A DNA stretch of 64,000 bases from an uncultured Chitinophaga sp. (GCF_937898475.1 NZ_CALEJS010000013.1:1-64000), one strand, 5' to 3'; positions 8,267-17,868 are shown, numbered from the stretch's first letter. The notes: generated by a model from the letters alone, not told the origin. Numbers and translations: made by a program.

Positions 8267-8296
8267 AATCCCGGCTACCAGAAGGCAGCCGGGATT
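8267..8296. terminator. Bidirectional terminator
   Basis: AATCCCGGCT / AGCCGGGATT, a perfect 10-base stem with a 10-base loop, followed by TTCCTTTT on the plus strand. It separates the convergent receptor and metalloprotease genes. Confidence 0.88.
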
Positions 8297-8316
8297 TTCC
8301 TTTTGTGTCAACCATT

Positions 8317-10848
8317 CTAATTTACCTTTACGGGATGTAACGCCGTATTCAATCTTTCGTATAAATCCTGGAGGTGTTCACGTGACATGGTCTCCGCTAC
8401 CAGCAAAGAGGCCCTTTGCATACCGGCCGCCAGTCTTTTAGCATGTGCCTTTACTATTGAAATACCATCATTGCCGGCGCTCAGGCCGCTCTTCTCTGCC
8501 ATTGGCGGCAGTAAAGTGATGAGTTTTTCTACATAAGCTTTTTGCAGGTTCCGTCTGAATATACTGATGGGTTTATGTGTTGTCAGTTCAGAAAAAATAC
8601 CTGCCTGCAGATCCTGCAGCATCCCGGCAGCCGTGTACACCTTGTGCGGTGCATACTCCTGCTGCTGCAGCATGCGGTTGATCAGTTTACCATCCATCAG
8701 TGCAGACAGGATCTGTTGCTGTACGGCGGCTACCATACTGAAGCCTGCATCAGTGACGGCAAACAATGCCGTGTCGTTTAACCATAAGGGTGTGGTGAAC
8801 AGCTGCTCCTGCAAAAACGCCATGGCCCTTTTCTGTGTGGCTTTCGGCGTAATTTCATACACGGGGCCCGGCTGCTCCACTGTTTTAGGCGTGGTCAGAA
8901 TGCCGCCAATGTTGGAGGCCACATGCCCCATATAACGCTGGTATTGCGTCACCAGCTCCTTATACATCTCTCCTGCCTTATCATAGTTCTCACCGGGCTT
9001 GCGCGTCCACTGCAGCAGGCCGGCTTCTATCCGTTTCAGGTTCTTAATGCCGTAGGCGCTGGCTTTCATGGCATCATCCCCCAGGTCTTCATTCTGGTTG
9101 CGTGGGTCCAGCCAGGTTCTGGGCTCCCAGGGAATTCTTTCAATGCCAAATGTGTATTGTTTACCGGAGGCGAGCTTACTGACCACCCAACGGTTCAGGG
9201 TATCCCGCTCTTCTTCGGCGCTCTTTGCACCGGGAATGTAACGGTAGCCCCATTCAATGGCCCATTCATCATAGGCGCCAATACGGGGAAAGATGCCTTT
9301 CTCGCCGATGTGATCTTCCGGTTGCGCTACATAGTTGAAACGGGCGTAGTCCATGATAGAAGGCGTATGGCCATGCGCTTCCACCCATTGTTTATTACGC
9401 AGGCTGTCTACCGGTACCGTGGCCGATGATCCGAAATTATGCCGCAGCCCCAGCGTGTGCCCTACCTCGTGAGAAGAAACAAAACGGATCAGTTGTCCCA
9501 TCAGCTCATCATCCAGCTGCAGCTGGTGCGCCCTGGGATCAATAGCGCCTGCCTGTATGAAATACCATTTGCGCAGTACATCCATCACGTTATGATACCA
9601 GTTGATATGTGTTTCCAGTATTTCGCCGCTGCGCGGATCTTTGATGCTGGGGCCCATGGCATTGGCGATGCTGGATGGTTTATACACCAGCACGGAGTGC
9701 CGCGCATCTTCCAGGCTCCAGCTGCTGTCGTTCACAGGTGCTTCTTTACCGATGATGGCATTTTTGAAGCCGGCCTTTTCAAAAGCTTTCTGCCAGTCGT
9801 TGATACCCTGGATAAGATAGGGCGCCCATTTCCGGGGCGTTTGCGGATCGATATAGATCACGATGGGATGTGCGGGCTCTACCAGTTCACCGCGCCTGTA
9901 ACGTTCCATATCTTCCGGTTTCGGCTCTATTCTCCAGCGCCAGATGTTGCTCTTTGTTTTCACGCCCTGGGGGTTGGCGTCAAAGTCGGTAAACTCATCT
10001 GCAAAGAAACCTACACGGGGGTCAAAATAACGCGCACGCATGGGTACTTTCGGCAGCAGCACAACAGAGCTGTTCAGCTCAAAGGTGAAAGTCTTCGTGG
10101 AGCCGTCCGGTGCGGGGCGGGTGCTGTAGGTCTTCACGGCTTTTATCTCGATGTTCATCGGGAATGCTTTCACACTTTCGATATAAGACCGGTCTGTTGC
10201 CTGCATGGTTAAGGTAGTGAGGTGCTTAACAGCAGGATCAAAGAACAGCACGGAATTATCGCCGTTGATATAGTCCGTTACTTCTATCACGCTGCTGCCA
10301 GCGGTATCATTCAACGCTTTGATGGGAAATGCCGCCTGTACGGGTTGCATATTACTGTTGGCCACAGAACGATAGAGCCCGTTGGCAGAGCTGTCTGCTG
10401 CACGTTCTTTAAACGTGACCTTCTTCAGGAATATACGGTTACCCGGTACTTTCTGGAAGCGGATCACGGACTCGCCGATCTGGTCGCCGGGAAAGCTGAA
10501 CATACCACCGGGCAAACGCAGGTCTGCCGGCGATTTGGCGATACGGCCCACTACCAGTATATCGCGTTCCAGCAAAGAGTCGGGTATCTCCAGGAAATAC
10601 TTCTCATCTACCTTATGCACTTTAAAGAAACTACGGCCCGTAATGGCGGTGGAGGGAATGATCTCCCTGTAAGGCTTCGGCGCATCCGGTTTGGGCGCCA
10701 GCAGCGCCTTTACCAGGGCAGAAGTATCCACTTTCTTACCGGTAGTATCTGTTTTTTTGACGGCATCTTTCTTCTGCGCCATAGCGGGCAGCACGAAGAG
10801 TATCATACACAGCAGCCATGCTCCTGTGCTAAAATGTTTCTTGCACAT
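8317..10848 (-). CDS. Secreted zinc metalloprotease with DUF5117/DUF5118
   Basis: 843 residues. Signal peptide (1-24, cleavage after AMA), a DUF5118/DUF5117-type N-terminal half (about 60-330) and a metzincin-like catalytic domain with HEVGHTLGLRH at 460-470 (zinc ligands His460, His464, His470; base Glu461) and a downstream SIMDYARF Met-turn (Met499). The family is widespread in Bacteroidota and is annotated as zinc-dependent metalloprotease; its natural substrates are poorly known. It is the last gene of a minus-strand series ECF sigma, FecR, SusC, SusD, protease, 60 bases after the SusD gene. That suggests it supplies peptides to the SusCD transporter. Export to the periplasm or beyond is expected; no T9SS tail is seen. 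Confidence 0.88.
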   Translation of the reverse strand: MCKKHFSTGAWLLCMILFVLPAMAQKKDAVKKTDTTGKKVDTSALVKALLAPKPDAPKPYREIIPSTAITGRSFFKVHKVDEKYFLEIPDSLLERDILVVGRIAKSPADLRLPGGMFSFPGDQIGESVIRFQKVPGNRIFLKKVTFKERAADSSANGLYRSVANSNMQPVQAAFPIKALNDTAGSSVIEVTDYINGDNSVLFFDPAVKHLTTLTMQATDRSYIESVKAFPMNIEIKAVKTYSTRPAPDGSTKTFTFELNSSVVLLPKVPMRARYFDPRVGFFADEFTDFDANPQGVKTKSNIWRWRIEPKPEDMERYRRGELVEPAHPIVIYIDPQTPRKWAPYLIQGINDWQKAFEKAGFKNAIIGKEAPVNDSSWSLEDARHSVLVYKPSSIANAMGPSIKDPRSGEILETHINWYHNVMDVLRKWYFIQAGAIDPRAHQLQLDDELMGQLIRFVSSHEVGHTLGLRHNFGSSATVPVDSLRNKQWVEAHGHTPSIMDYARFNYVAQPEDHIGEKGIFPRIGAYDEWAIEWGYRYIPGAKSAEEERDTLNRWVVSKLASGKQYTFGIERIPWEPRTWLDPRNQNEDLGDDAMKASAYGIKNLKRIEAGLLQWTRKPGENYDKAGEMYKELVTQYQRYMGHVASNIGGILTTPKTVEQPGPVYEITPKATQKRAMAFLQEQLFTTPLWLNDTALFAVTDAGFSMVAAVQQQILSALMDGKLINRMLQQQEYAPHKVYTAAGMLQDLQAGIFSELTTHKPISIFRRNLQKAYVEKLITLLPPMAEKSGLSAGNDGISIVKAHAKRLAAGMQRASLLVAETMSREHLQDLYERLNTALHPVKVN

Positions 10849-10908
10849 GAAATTGCTATTATAAATATTGGGTTTTGCGTTCAGGCAACAGGTATAGGGA
10901 TAAATGTA

Positions 10909-12369
10909 TCAGCTCGGATATCCCGGGTTCTGTGTCAGGTTGCGGTTGATCAACAGTTCTGCCTGCGGTACAGGCAGCAGCAGCCAGTTAGTGTTCCATA
11001 CCCCGCCCTTCTGCGGTGTTACCACACTCATTACCTCGTTTGCCTTGCCGCTTCTTTTAAGATCAAACCAGCGGTGGCCCCATTCCAGGAAGAACTCTAC
11101 CTGGCGTTCATGGAGGATAGCAGCCAGCAATGCTTCTTTTGTAGTTGCGGTGACAGCAGGCAGTCCGGCCCTTGTTCTTACAGCATCCAGGTCGGTTTGT
11201 GCGCCCGTTAAGTTACCCTGTTGTGCGCGTGCTTCTGCCCTTATGAGCAGCTGTTCTGACAAACGGAGCACCGCCAGGTATTCTGTGCCGGGCGTTTTAT
11301 CCCTGTACTTGCGGGAGTACCAGAAGCTGCCCCCCGGTGTGGTGGGGGTGGCTGTTACATCATTGCGGCCCACCCATACGCTGAGGCGCTGATCTCCCGG
11401 CTCAAATGCATTTACCAGGGAGGCAGACATGGTAGCGGTGCGGAATGCATCCGGGCCGGAGGCTGGCGTAAGGGTATAATAATCGATATCAAGATTGGCA
11501 AAATTCGTAGAAGCGGTGAAGGCCAGCTGCCAGATCGCTTCTTTGTTGTTGGCTAAAAAAACCTTCAGCAGGTCTGTTTCCAGCTCATAACGGCCGTCTG
11601 CTATCAGCGAGCCCGCAAGCGCTTCCGCCTGCTGCCAGTTCTGTACGTACAGGTACACCCTGGCCAATAATGCAGTGGCAGCCTGCTTATTGGGGTGTGC
11701 TTTATCTTCTGTAAGATTGCCATCGCCTGTCTTATAGTCGTTATCCAGTAGTGTCTGGGCCTCCTGCAAGTCGGCGATGATCTGTTCGTACACTTTTGCC
11801 TGCGGGCTCCGCGTGATAGTGTTATTGATGACGTAGTCAGTAGTAAGCGGCATGGGTATATCACCAAAAAGATTGGTGGCATAAAACAATAAAAAGGCAC
11901 GCATGAACTTTGCTTCTCCCAGCAGCCTGTCTTTTGCCGGCTGGCTAAGCGTGCCCGATTTACTGATGCCTTCAACAGCGGCATTGCAATTATACAATGC
12001 ACCATAGAGGCTGTTCCAGAAAGGAGTAACAACAGCTGTGTTCTGCAGGTTGTTCTGGTAGTACTGCTCCCTGGTCACATTACTGGCGGCATGGTTCTGC
12101 AGCTCATCTGCATACAATCCCATCAGGTAGGGAATGCCGCTGGTGCCTTGTGTTAAAGCGGTATTGGCCGACATGATCTCAGCATAGATACCGGTTACCA
12201 CCGCCGAAGCCGATTTATCTGTTGCATAAGCGGTAGCGCTGGTAATACCTGATATGGGCGGATCTACCTGCACAAAGCTTTTACAGCCGGTGAAGCCTGT
12301 TATCAGCAGCACGCTGACAACGGAAAGATACAGGAGCGAAGTATGTATAGATGTCGTTCTCTTTTTCAT
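10909..12369 (-). CDS. SusD/RagB-family outer-membrane lipoprotein
   Basis: 486 residues. Lipoprotein signal with the acylated Cys at about residue 29 (LLITGFTGC). The SusD N-terminal TPR-like region is clear (PFWNSLYGALYNCNAAVEGI, then LLGEAKFMRAFLLFYATNLFGDIPMP), as is the C-terminal RagB/SusD end (ERQVEFFLEWGHRWFDLKRSG). SusD proteins cap the SusC barrel on the cell surface and bind the ligand. It follows the SusC gene by only 12 bases and precedes the metalloprotease, so the three are probably co-transcribed. The downstream protease rather than a glycoside hydrolase suggests protein or peptide ligands. Confidence 0.93.
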   Translation of the reverse strand: MKKRTTSIHTSLLYLSVVSVLLITGFTGCKSFVQVDPPISGITSATAYATDKSASAVVTGIYAEIMSANTALTQGTSGIPYLMGLYADELQNHAASNVTREQYYQNNLQNTAVVTPFWNSLYGALYNCNAAVEGISKSGTLSQPAKDRLLGEAKFMRAFLLFYATNLFGDIPMPLTTDYVINNTITRSPQAKVYEQIIADLQEAQTLLDNDYKTGDGNLTEDKAHPNKQAATALLARVYLYVQNWQQAEALAGSLIADGRYELETDLLKVFLANNKEAIWQLAFTASTNFANLDIDYYTLTPASGPDAFRTATMSASLVNAFEPGDQRLSVWVGRNDVTATPTTPGGSFWYSRKYRDKTPGTEYLAVLRLSEQLLIRAEARAQQGNLTGAQTDLDAVRTRAGLPAVTATTKEALLAAILHERQVEFFLEWGHRWFDLKRSGKANEVMSVVTPQKGGVWNTNWLLLPVPQAELLINRNLTQNPGYPS

Positions 12370-12381
12370 GTTGCATGCTTT

Positions 12382-15300
12382 TTACAAAGTGATCTGGAAG
12401 CCGCCGGTGTACTGACGTAAAGGCGGCAAACTGGATGAGTTCAGGTTCTCCGGGTCGGTATTCCTGTAACTGGAAATGGTGAGCAGGTTTTGTCCCTGCA
12501 GGTATACCCGCAGGCCGGAAATGCGCCATTTAAGTAATGTTGCCTGCGGCAGCTGGTAAGCGAGAGAGAGGTTCTGCAAACGCGCATACCTGGCATTTGC
12601 ATAAGCACGTGTACTGCTCAGCACATTGCCCTGTGCAAAGAAACCCAGCAGGCTGGTGGTATAACTGCGGATATCGGTAATATCACCGGGCTGCCGCCAG
12701 CGTGCCAGTACATCGGTGGTCATATTCAGCATAAATCCCGGCGGAAACATTTGCTGCTGTGCAAAAGCACTGTAGCCTGTTCTGTTCATGAAGCTGAACA
12801 GCACATCCAGTGAAAAGCCTTTGTACTGGAATGAGTTATTCAGTCCCCCGAAATACTTCGGCGTAAGCTCGATAATGGCCGTTCTGTCTGTTGTTGCATT
12901 CGGTGTTGTTACGATACTGCCTTTGCTGTCATAAAAAGTATACTGGCCTGTTTGCGGATCAACGCCTGCAAAGTTGTATACCCGTACAATATCAACAGGC
13001 CGGTTGAGCAGATATTTGCTTTCGTCTGAAGATCCCGACAAGTTGGGGTATTCAACCAGCTTGTTACGGTTGGCTGAAATATTGAAATTGGTGCTCCAGG
13101 TAAAATTCTTTGTACGGATATTGGTGGTGCGTAATGTTATTTCCAGTCCCTTATTCTGGATGGTAGCAGGTGAGTTGCGGTTGATACCTGAAAAACCCGT
13201 TACGTTGGAAAGTGTATAACTCAGCAGCTGATCAGAACCGCGGTTCACATAATAGTTCGCCTCCAGGAAGATCCTGTCTTTCAGAAAACCAAGCTCGATA
13301 CCGCCTTCCAGCTTTTTGTTCAGCTCCCAATGCAGGTCTGGATTGTAAAGGCGGCTGGCCGACAGGCCCTGTGTATTCTGGTAAGCACCTGCGGATGAAT
13401 AAAGATCATAAAAGTTGTAGTCCCCTATCTGGTCATTACCCGTAGTACCATAACTGCCTCTCAGCTTTCCGAAGCTCAGGAAGGAAACATTGTTCTTAAT
13501 GAAAGCTTCTTCTGTAAAGATCCATCCCACACCTGCTGAGCCAAAGAAATGAAACTGTCTGCCCGGACCAAACCTGCTGGATCCATCATAGCGGCCGGTA
13601 AGACTTAGGAGGTACCGGTTGTTATGGGTATATTTTATACGGCCAAACGCCGCATTATAATGATATACTGATTGGCTGAAGCCACTGATGCTGGTGGTAT
13701 TTGCAGCGGCGGGGTTCTCCAGCAGGGCATCATCGCTGAAACCCACCGCGCTGATGTTCTGGCTGTTAGACTTTGTGCTGTTGAAAGTGGCCCCTGCCAG
13801 GGCATCCAGCACACCTTTACCAATGGCAATGGTGTAAACCGCCTGTGGTTCTATTGTCCAGGTATCTGTATTGAACTCACTGAAATCGCTTTCACTCACG
13901 TTATTGGGATTGGACAGCTGATTGGGATAGTAGTATGTAAGGGGCGTTCCCAGGAACTCGTTGATATCTGAATTATTATATCCCAGGGTGGTTTTCAGTT
14001 CCAGTCCTTTCAGGGGGCGATAGCTGATAAACGCATTCGCTACCAGGTTATGCCCTGTTTTCTTATAGCGTTTTTCCAGCTCTGTCAATGGGTTCCTGTT
14101 GGTACCAAACTCGTAATAGTTCAGGGATCCGTCCGGGTTATGCACCGGCGGCGCATTGGGAGGCAGCAGCAAACTGGTGGAAGAAAGATCTACCGCGCGT
14201 ATGTTGTTGAAGTTGTAACTGTAGTTGCCTGACAGCTGCACCATCACTTTCTTGTTATTGGTTTCCGTGGTAGTGCTGAAGTGCATACTGGCACGGCGGT
14301 CGGCGCCATCGCCCAGCATCACGGAAGTCTGGCGGTGATAGCCGCCGCCTATCAGGAAGGTGGTATTGCCTGCACCACCGGATATACTTACCTGTGCATC
14401 GTTCACATAGGCTTTCTTCTTCAGGAAGTATTTCTGCCAGTCGGTAGAGCGGGTGCTGTCCCATGTGCCGTTAATGTCATAGTCTGTAGGCAGTATCGGC
14501 AGGCCATCATTCCGTTTGGCTTCATGCCGCATTTCCAGGTACTGCTGAAGGTTCAGCAGCTTTGGTGCGGTAGCGGCAGAAGAAAAACCGGAGTACATAT
14601 TTACATCCACTCTTGTTTTGCCGGGCTTTCCCTTTTTGGTGGTGACCAGTATAACGCCGTTAGCGCCCCTGGATCCGTAAATGGAAGTAGCATCCGCATC
14701 TTTCAGCACATCGATCCGCTCAATATCGGCAGGGTTGAAATAATCGAGGTAGCTGCCTCCGCGTAAAGTTTGGTTCAGCAATGACAACCTGTTGGAGGGA
14801 TAAGGCACGCCGTCGATGATAATCAATGGCTCATTGCCATTCAGGCTGTTGCGGCCCCTGATATTTATGTTAAAGCTGGAGCCGGGCATACCACTGTTCT
14901 GTGTAATGATCAGGCCAGGTACCCGGCCCTGTAAAGCAGACAATACATTGCTCACGGGATTACGCTGAATCTCTTCTGCTCGTACAGTAGCCACATCGCC
15001 CGTGTTGAAACGTTTACTGGTACGGCCATATCCTATTACCTGCACCTGGTCAAGATCATTGGTGGAGGGGCTCAGGGGGATGGTCATCACCCTGTCTGGA
15101 ATGGCTTTTACGGTTACTACGCCAAAGCCTGTATAGGTGATCACCAATGCATTCTCCGCCTGGTCTGTTTTCAGCTCAAAGTAACCGTTGATATCTGTCT
15201 GCGTTCCTCTTTTGGTGCCTTTGATCATCACGGTAGCACCGGGCAGCGGCATACCGGTGATATCAGTAACACGGCCCCTGAGCAGTATCTGCGGATCTGG

Positions 15301-15702
15301 TGGTTTTACTGCAGATGTTGTTGTTGCGGGAGTTTCGCTCCGTGTGATGATGATCACGTTATTCCTGATCTCATAACGTAAACCGCGTTCGGTGGTGAGC
15401 TTTTCGAGCAGGGCATCTACCCGCATGTCTTTCACCTGCAGGGTAACCGGCGCGGTATATTCTGTTACGGCAGGACTTAACAGGAATTCGTGCCCTGTCT
15501 GGACGCTGAGCATTCTGAACACCTGTGCGATGGGGATGTTCTTTACATCCATTGTTACCCGCTGGCCAAAACTTTCAGCGCTTACGTGCAGCGAGGCAAC
15601 TAAAATACAGGCAATGATCAATTTCATAATCAGCAAGCATTTAATAAGCGAAAGATTTCGCATACCTTTACCAGGTACAATCCAGTTCATACGTTTGTAC
15701 AT
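12382..15702 (-). CDS. SusC/RagA-family TonB-dependent transporter with STN domain
   Basis: 1106 residues. Signal sequence ending near residue 46 (LHVSAESFGQ), a secretin/TonB N-terminal (STN) domain (about 50-122), a carboxypeptidase-regulatory-like domain (about 138-220: LLRGRVTDITGMPLPGATVM), plug with the SusC motif (SIYGSRGANGVILVTTKKGK) and a C-terminal beta-barrel. The STN domain normally contacts the periplasmic part of FecR, and the FecR gene lies just upstream, so ligand binding should signal to the ECF sigma factor. The ATG at 15702 was kept, but ATGs at 15663 and 15627 would also leave a signal peptide. The 228-base leader contains a strong hairpin. Confidence 0.93.
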   Translation of the reverse strand: MYKRMNWIVPGKGMRNLSLIKCLLIMKLIIACILVASLHVSAESFGQRVTMDVKNIPIAQVFRMLSVQTGHEFLLSPAVTEYTAPVTLQVKDMRVDALLEKLTTERGLRYEIRNNVIIITRSETPATTTSAVKPPDPQILLRGRVTDITGMPLPGATVMIKGTKRGTQTDINGYFELKTDQAENALVITYTGFGVVTVKAIPDRVMTIPLSPSTNDLDQVQVIGYGRTSKRFNTGDVATVRAEEIQRNPVSNVLSALQGRVPGLIITQNSGMPGSSFNINIRGRNSLNGNEPLIIIDGVPYPSNRLSLLNQTLRGGSYLDYFNPADIERIDVLKDADATSIYGSRGANGVILVTTKKGKPGKTRVDVNMYSGFSSAATAPKLLNLQQYLEMRHEAKRNDGLPILPTDYDINGTWDSTRSTDWQKYFLKKKAYVNDAQVSISGGAGNTTFLIGGGYHRQTSVMLGDGADRRASMHFSTTTETNNKKVMVQLSGNYSYNFNNIRAVDLSSTSLLLPPNAPPVHNPDGSLNYYEFGTNRNPLTELEKRYKKTGHNLVANAFISYRPLKGLELKTTLGYNNSDINEFLGTPLTYYYPNQLSNPNNVSESDFSEFNTDTWTIEPQAVYTIAIGKGVLDALAGATFNSTKSNSQNISAVGFSDDALLENPAAANTTSISGFSQSVYHYNAAFGRIKYTHNNRYLLSLTGRYDGSSRFGPGRQFHFFGSAGVGWIFTEEAFIKNNVSFLSFGKLRGSYGTTGNDQIGDYNFYDLYSSAGAYQNTQGLSASRLYNPDLHWELNKKLEGGIELGFLKDRIFLEANYYVNRGSDQLLSYTLSNVTGFSGINRNSPATIQNKGLEITLRTTNIRTKNFTWSTNFNISANRNKLVEYPNLSGSSDESKYLLNRPVDIVRVYNFAGVDPQTGQYTFYDSKGSIVTTPNATTDRTAIIELTPKYFGGLNNSFQYKGFSLDVLFSFMNRTGYSAFAQQQMFPPGFMLNMTTDVLARWRQPGDITDIRSYTTSLLGFFAQGNVLSSTRAYANARYARLQNLSLAYQLPQATLLKWRISGLRVYLQGQNLLTISSYRNTDPENLNSSSLPPLRQYTGGFQITL

Positions 15703-15740
15703 TTAGGGATTTACGGAAAAATGTTTCAGGCATTGCAAGT

Positions 15741-15796
15741 GATCCCGTATCAGCGGGCCCTGATTGCCGTCAGGACCCGCTATTTTTTTCGGGATC
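15741..15796. promoter_or_regulatory. Strong nested hairpin in the susC leader
   Basis: Outer stem GATCCCG (15741-15747) / CGGGATC (15790-15796); inner stem AGCGGG.CCTGA / TCAGG.CCCGCT (15752-15763 with 15770-15781, one mismatch, six-base loop). It lies between the FecR stop and the SusC start. A run of seven T follows the inner stem on the plus strand, but no plus-strand gene needs a terminator there. On the minus strand it would fold in the SusC leader or FecR-SusC spacer, where it could limit read-through or protect the downstream message. The adjoining 15800-15910 is a CAACCA-rich spacer with no gene. Confidence 0.5.
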
Positions 15797-15930
15797 AGCG
15801 GTTGGTTGTTGCGCTTCTCTACATAGATTTCTTGTTGGTAGTGATAGTGATACTTTTGGTTGACCTAATAATAATCCTGGTTGATTTCCTGTCCTGGTTG
15901 CTTCCTGCTGATCAATTGATTTGTCCCCCC

Positions 15931-17136
15931 TTATTCCTTCCCCGGAATAACCGTTACGGTGCTCCCTGTTATTTTGAAATGTACTTCCCCGGTGGCTGCA
16001 ATGGCGTCCAGCAGTTCAGCCGCTGTGCCTTTTTTAGACAGCACTCCTTCGAAGTATATATTTTCTACATTGCCCTGGTAAACCACCTGCATATCATACC
16101 AGCGGGTCAGCTGCCGCATGATGCTGCGGATATTGGTTTTACCGAACCAGAACTGCCCGTTCTTCCAGGCGATGATCTCTTCCACATTGGGCCGGCTGAT
16201 GGTAAAGGCGGTACTGTTATCATATAAGCTGGCCTGTGTTCCGGGCCCCAGGGTAGTTGCCGCCTTTTCTGCCTGCACGCTTACCGCCCCGGTCAATACC
16301 GTGGTGCGGATAGCCGCTTCATCCTCATACGCCATGAGATCAAATGAGGTGCCCAGCACCTGTACTTTCACGGCTCCCGCTTTTACAATGAAGGGCTGGC
16401 CGGGCTGTTGTGCCACTTCAAAGTAAGCCTCTCCGCTCAGCTCCACTTCCCTGCTGCTGCCTGTGAAGGTGTTGGGAAAACGCAGCGAAGAAACGGAGTT
16501 CAGCCATACGCCCGTGCCATCCGGCAGCGTGATCCTGAATTGTCCGCCCCTGGGGGTAGACAGCTGATGGTACTCTACCAGGTCGCTATTGCCCTGGTAC
16601 GCTATCAGGCCGCTATCCAGCTTTACTACATGTACACCGGCAGCGCTGGCCAGCTGACCCGTAGCCGCCTGATCCAGCTGTATCTGCTGCCCGTTGGCAA
16701 GGGTGAGCAGCGCTTTATTGCCCCCGGGCTGTAAAGGCTGTGCGGCCACCCGGGGCGCCGGTGAGCTTTTTTCCTGGCGCATAAACCAGATGGCGCCCGC
16801 TCCCAGTATCAGGAATAATACGGCAGCTGCTCCCCACCAGTAATTGCGCCGGGAACGCATGGGCACCACTGGCGTTTCCTGTTCTATTAAACCTTCCGCT
16901 TCTGTATCGCGGAAGGCTTGCAGGTTGTTCAATATATTATGGGCGATTGCGCTATCATATGCCAGTGCCCCTCCTGCCGCCATTAGCAGTGATTCATGCG
17001 CTGCTGCCAGCTGTTCCAGCTCTGCGCTCGTGGCTTCGTTGAATACCCAGTGGCGGAATGCGGCTGCCTGCGCTTCATCCACCGGCATACCGGCTGCCAG
17101 TGCTTCCAGGTGTTGTATTGCTTTGCTCAGGTTCAT
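15931..17136 (-). CDS. FecR-family anti-sigma factor
   Basis: 401 residues. N-terminal cytoplasmic anti-sigma part (1-92), one membrane segment (about 94-113: WWGAAAVLFLILGAGAIWF), then the periplasmic FecR domain (about 195-290: TPRGGQFRITLPDGTGVWLN, LSGEAYFEVAQQPGQPFIV, VKVQVLGTSFDLMAY) and a DUF4974 C-terminus that resembles an STN domain (about 325-395). It should hold the sigma factor encoded 81 bases upstream inactive until the STN domain of the SusC receptor signals. This is the usual arrangement in Bacteroidota nutrient-uptake loci. Confidence 0.92.
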   Translation of the reverse strand: MNLSKAIQHLEALAAGMPVDEAQAAAFRHWVFNEATSAELEQLAAAHESLLMAAGGALAYDSAIAHNILNNLQAFRDTEAEGLIEQETPVVPMRSRRNYWWGAAAVLFLILGAGAIWFMRQEKSSPAPRVAAQPLQPGGNKALLTLANGQQIQLDQAATGQLASAAGVHVVKLDSGLIAYQGNSDLVEYHQLSTPRGGQFRITLPDGTGVWLNSVSSLRFPNTFTGSSREVELSGEAYFEVAQQPGQPFIVKAGAVKVQVLGTSFDLMAYEDEAAIRTTVLTGAVSVQAEKAATTLGPGTQASLYDNSTAFTISRPNVEEIIAWKNGQFWFGKTNIRSIMRQLTRWYDMQVVYQGNVENIYFEGVLSKKGTAAELLDAIAATGEVHFKITGSTVTVIPGKE

Positions 17137-17217
17137 GGCTTATAGTAGTAAAGACGGCAGCCGGTCAGAAATTTTCACCGCGCCACCAGATTTTTTTTTC
17201 AGATGGAGTAATAAAGT

Positions 17218-17835
17218 TTAAACGCCGGCAAAAACAAGCAGTAACAGTAGTGTAAAACTTACGCCATGTCTGCCCAGGTGCTCCTTCAGGGTGACGATGG
17301 CCTGCTGCAGTGATTTGTGTACGCCGCCCAGCGACATGCCCATTGCGTCGGCAATCTCCTGGATGGTCTTCTCTTCGCGGATACGCAGCTGGAAGATCAT
17401 CCGTTGCTTCTCGGGCAGCGCGTCCAGCGCGGCGCGCGCAATGGCCTCGTATTGATCGGTGAGTAGTTTGTCGTCAGAGCAGTAGTTGCGGGGCTGCACA
17501 TAATCCCTTTCATAACCGGCCTGCTGCATCAGGCGTGACTGGCGGGCGCGCAGGAAATCATTGAGGGCATTGCGCGCCATGATAAAGACATAGTTCTTAA
17601 AAGAACGGACGGTGATCAGTGTTTCACGGCGCTTCCATACTTTCAGGAATACTTCCTGGCCAATTTCTTCAACATCCTGTTTTTCGGGAAGATAGACGTG
17701 CAGGTAATGGAGGATCAGCGGACTGAATAGCGCATAAAGACGGGTAAAAGCATCCCAGCTACCGGCTGCGGTTTCCGCAAGCAGGTCCCGTTCCTCTTCA
17801 TCATTGATCACGGTATAGTTGATAGCTTCTTTCAA
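17218..17835 (-). CDS. ECF RNA polymerase sigma factor (FecI-like)
   Basis: 205 residues. Sigma region 2 (about 28-95: YALFSPLILHYLHVYL, then VEEIGQEVFLKVWKRRE) and region 4 (about 130-185: ALPEKQRMIFQLRIREEKTI, then EIADAMGMSLGGVHKSLQQA). It should direct transcription of the downstream FecR-SusC-SusD-protease genes. The start is a TTG at 17833-17835 with a GGAGAG ribosome site six bases away; no better in-frame ATG exists near the N-terminus. The C-terminal end is unusually hydrophobic (FTLLLLLVFAGV). An inverted repeat surrounds the promoter and covers the ribosome site. Confidence 0.9.
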   Translation of the reverse strand: MKEAINYTVINDEEERDLLAETAAGSWDAFTRLYALFSPLILHYLHVYLPEKQDVEEIGQEVFLKVWKRRETLITVRSFKNYVFIMARNALNDFLRARQSRLMQQAGYERDYVQPRNYCSDDKLLTDQYEAIARAALDALPEKQRMIFQLRIREEKTIQEIADAMGMSLGGVHKSLQQAIVTLKEHLGRHGVSFTLLLLLVFAGV

Positions 17836-17868
17836 TGTAATCTCTCCAAAGCAAAAATAGAGATTACA
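17836..17868 (-). promoter_or_regulatory. Inverted repeat enclosing -7 box and RBS of ECF sigma gene
   Basis: TGTAATCTCT (17836-17845) and AGAGATTACA (17859-17868) form a perfect 10-base inverted repeat directly upstream of the TTG start. On the minus strand the loop contains TATTTTTG (17852-17859), a fit to the TAnnTTTG -7 box, and the arm next to the gene includes the ribosome site GGAGAG. It could be a protein-binding operator over the promoter, or an RNA hairpin hiding the ribosome site if transcription starts farther upstream. Confidence 0.5.

Noticed and set aside
10222..11211. 329-codon open frame antisense to the metalloprotease and SusD genes
   Set aside because: Crosses the boundary of two well-supported genes and has no domain.
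15721..16227. Hydrophobic plus-strand frame across the susC leader and fecR
   Set aside because: Mostly antisense to FecR. The hydrophobic stretch comes from the CAACCA-rich leader read backwards.
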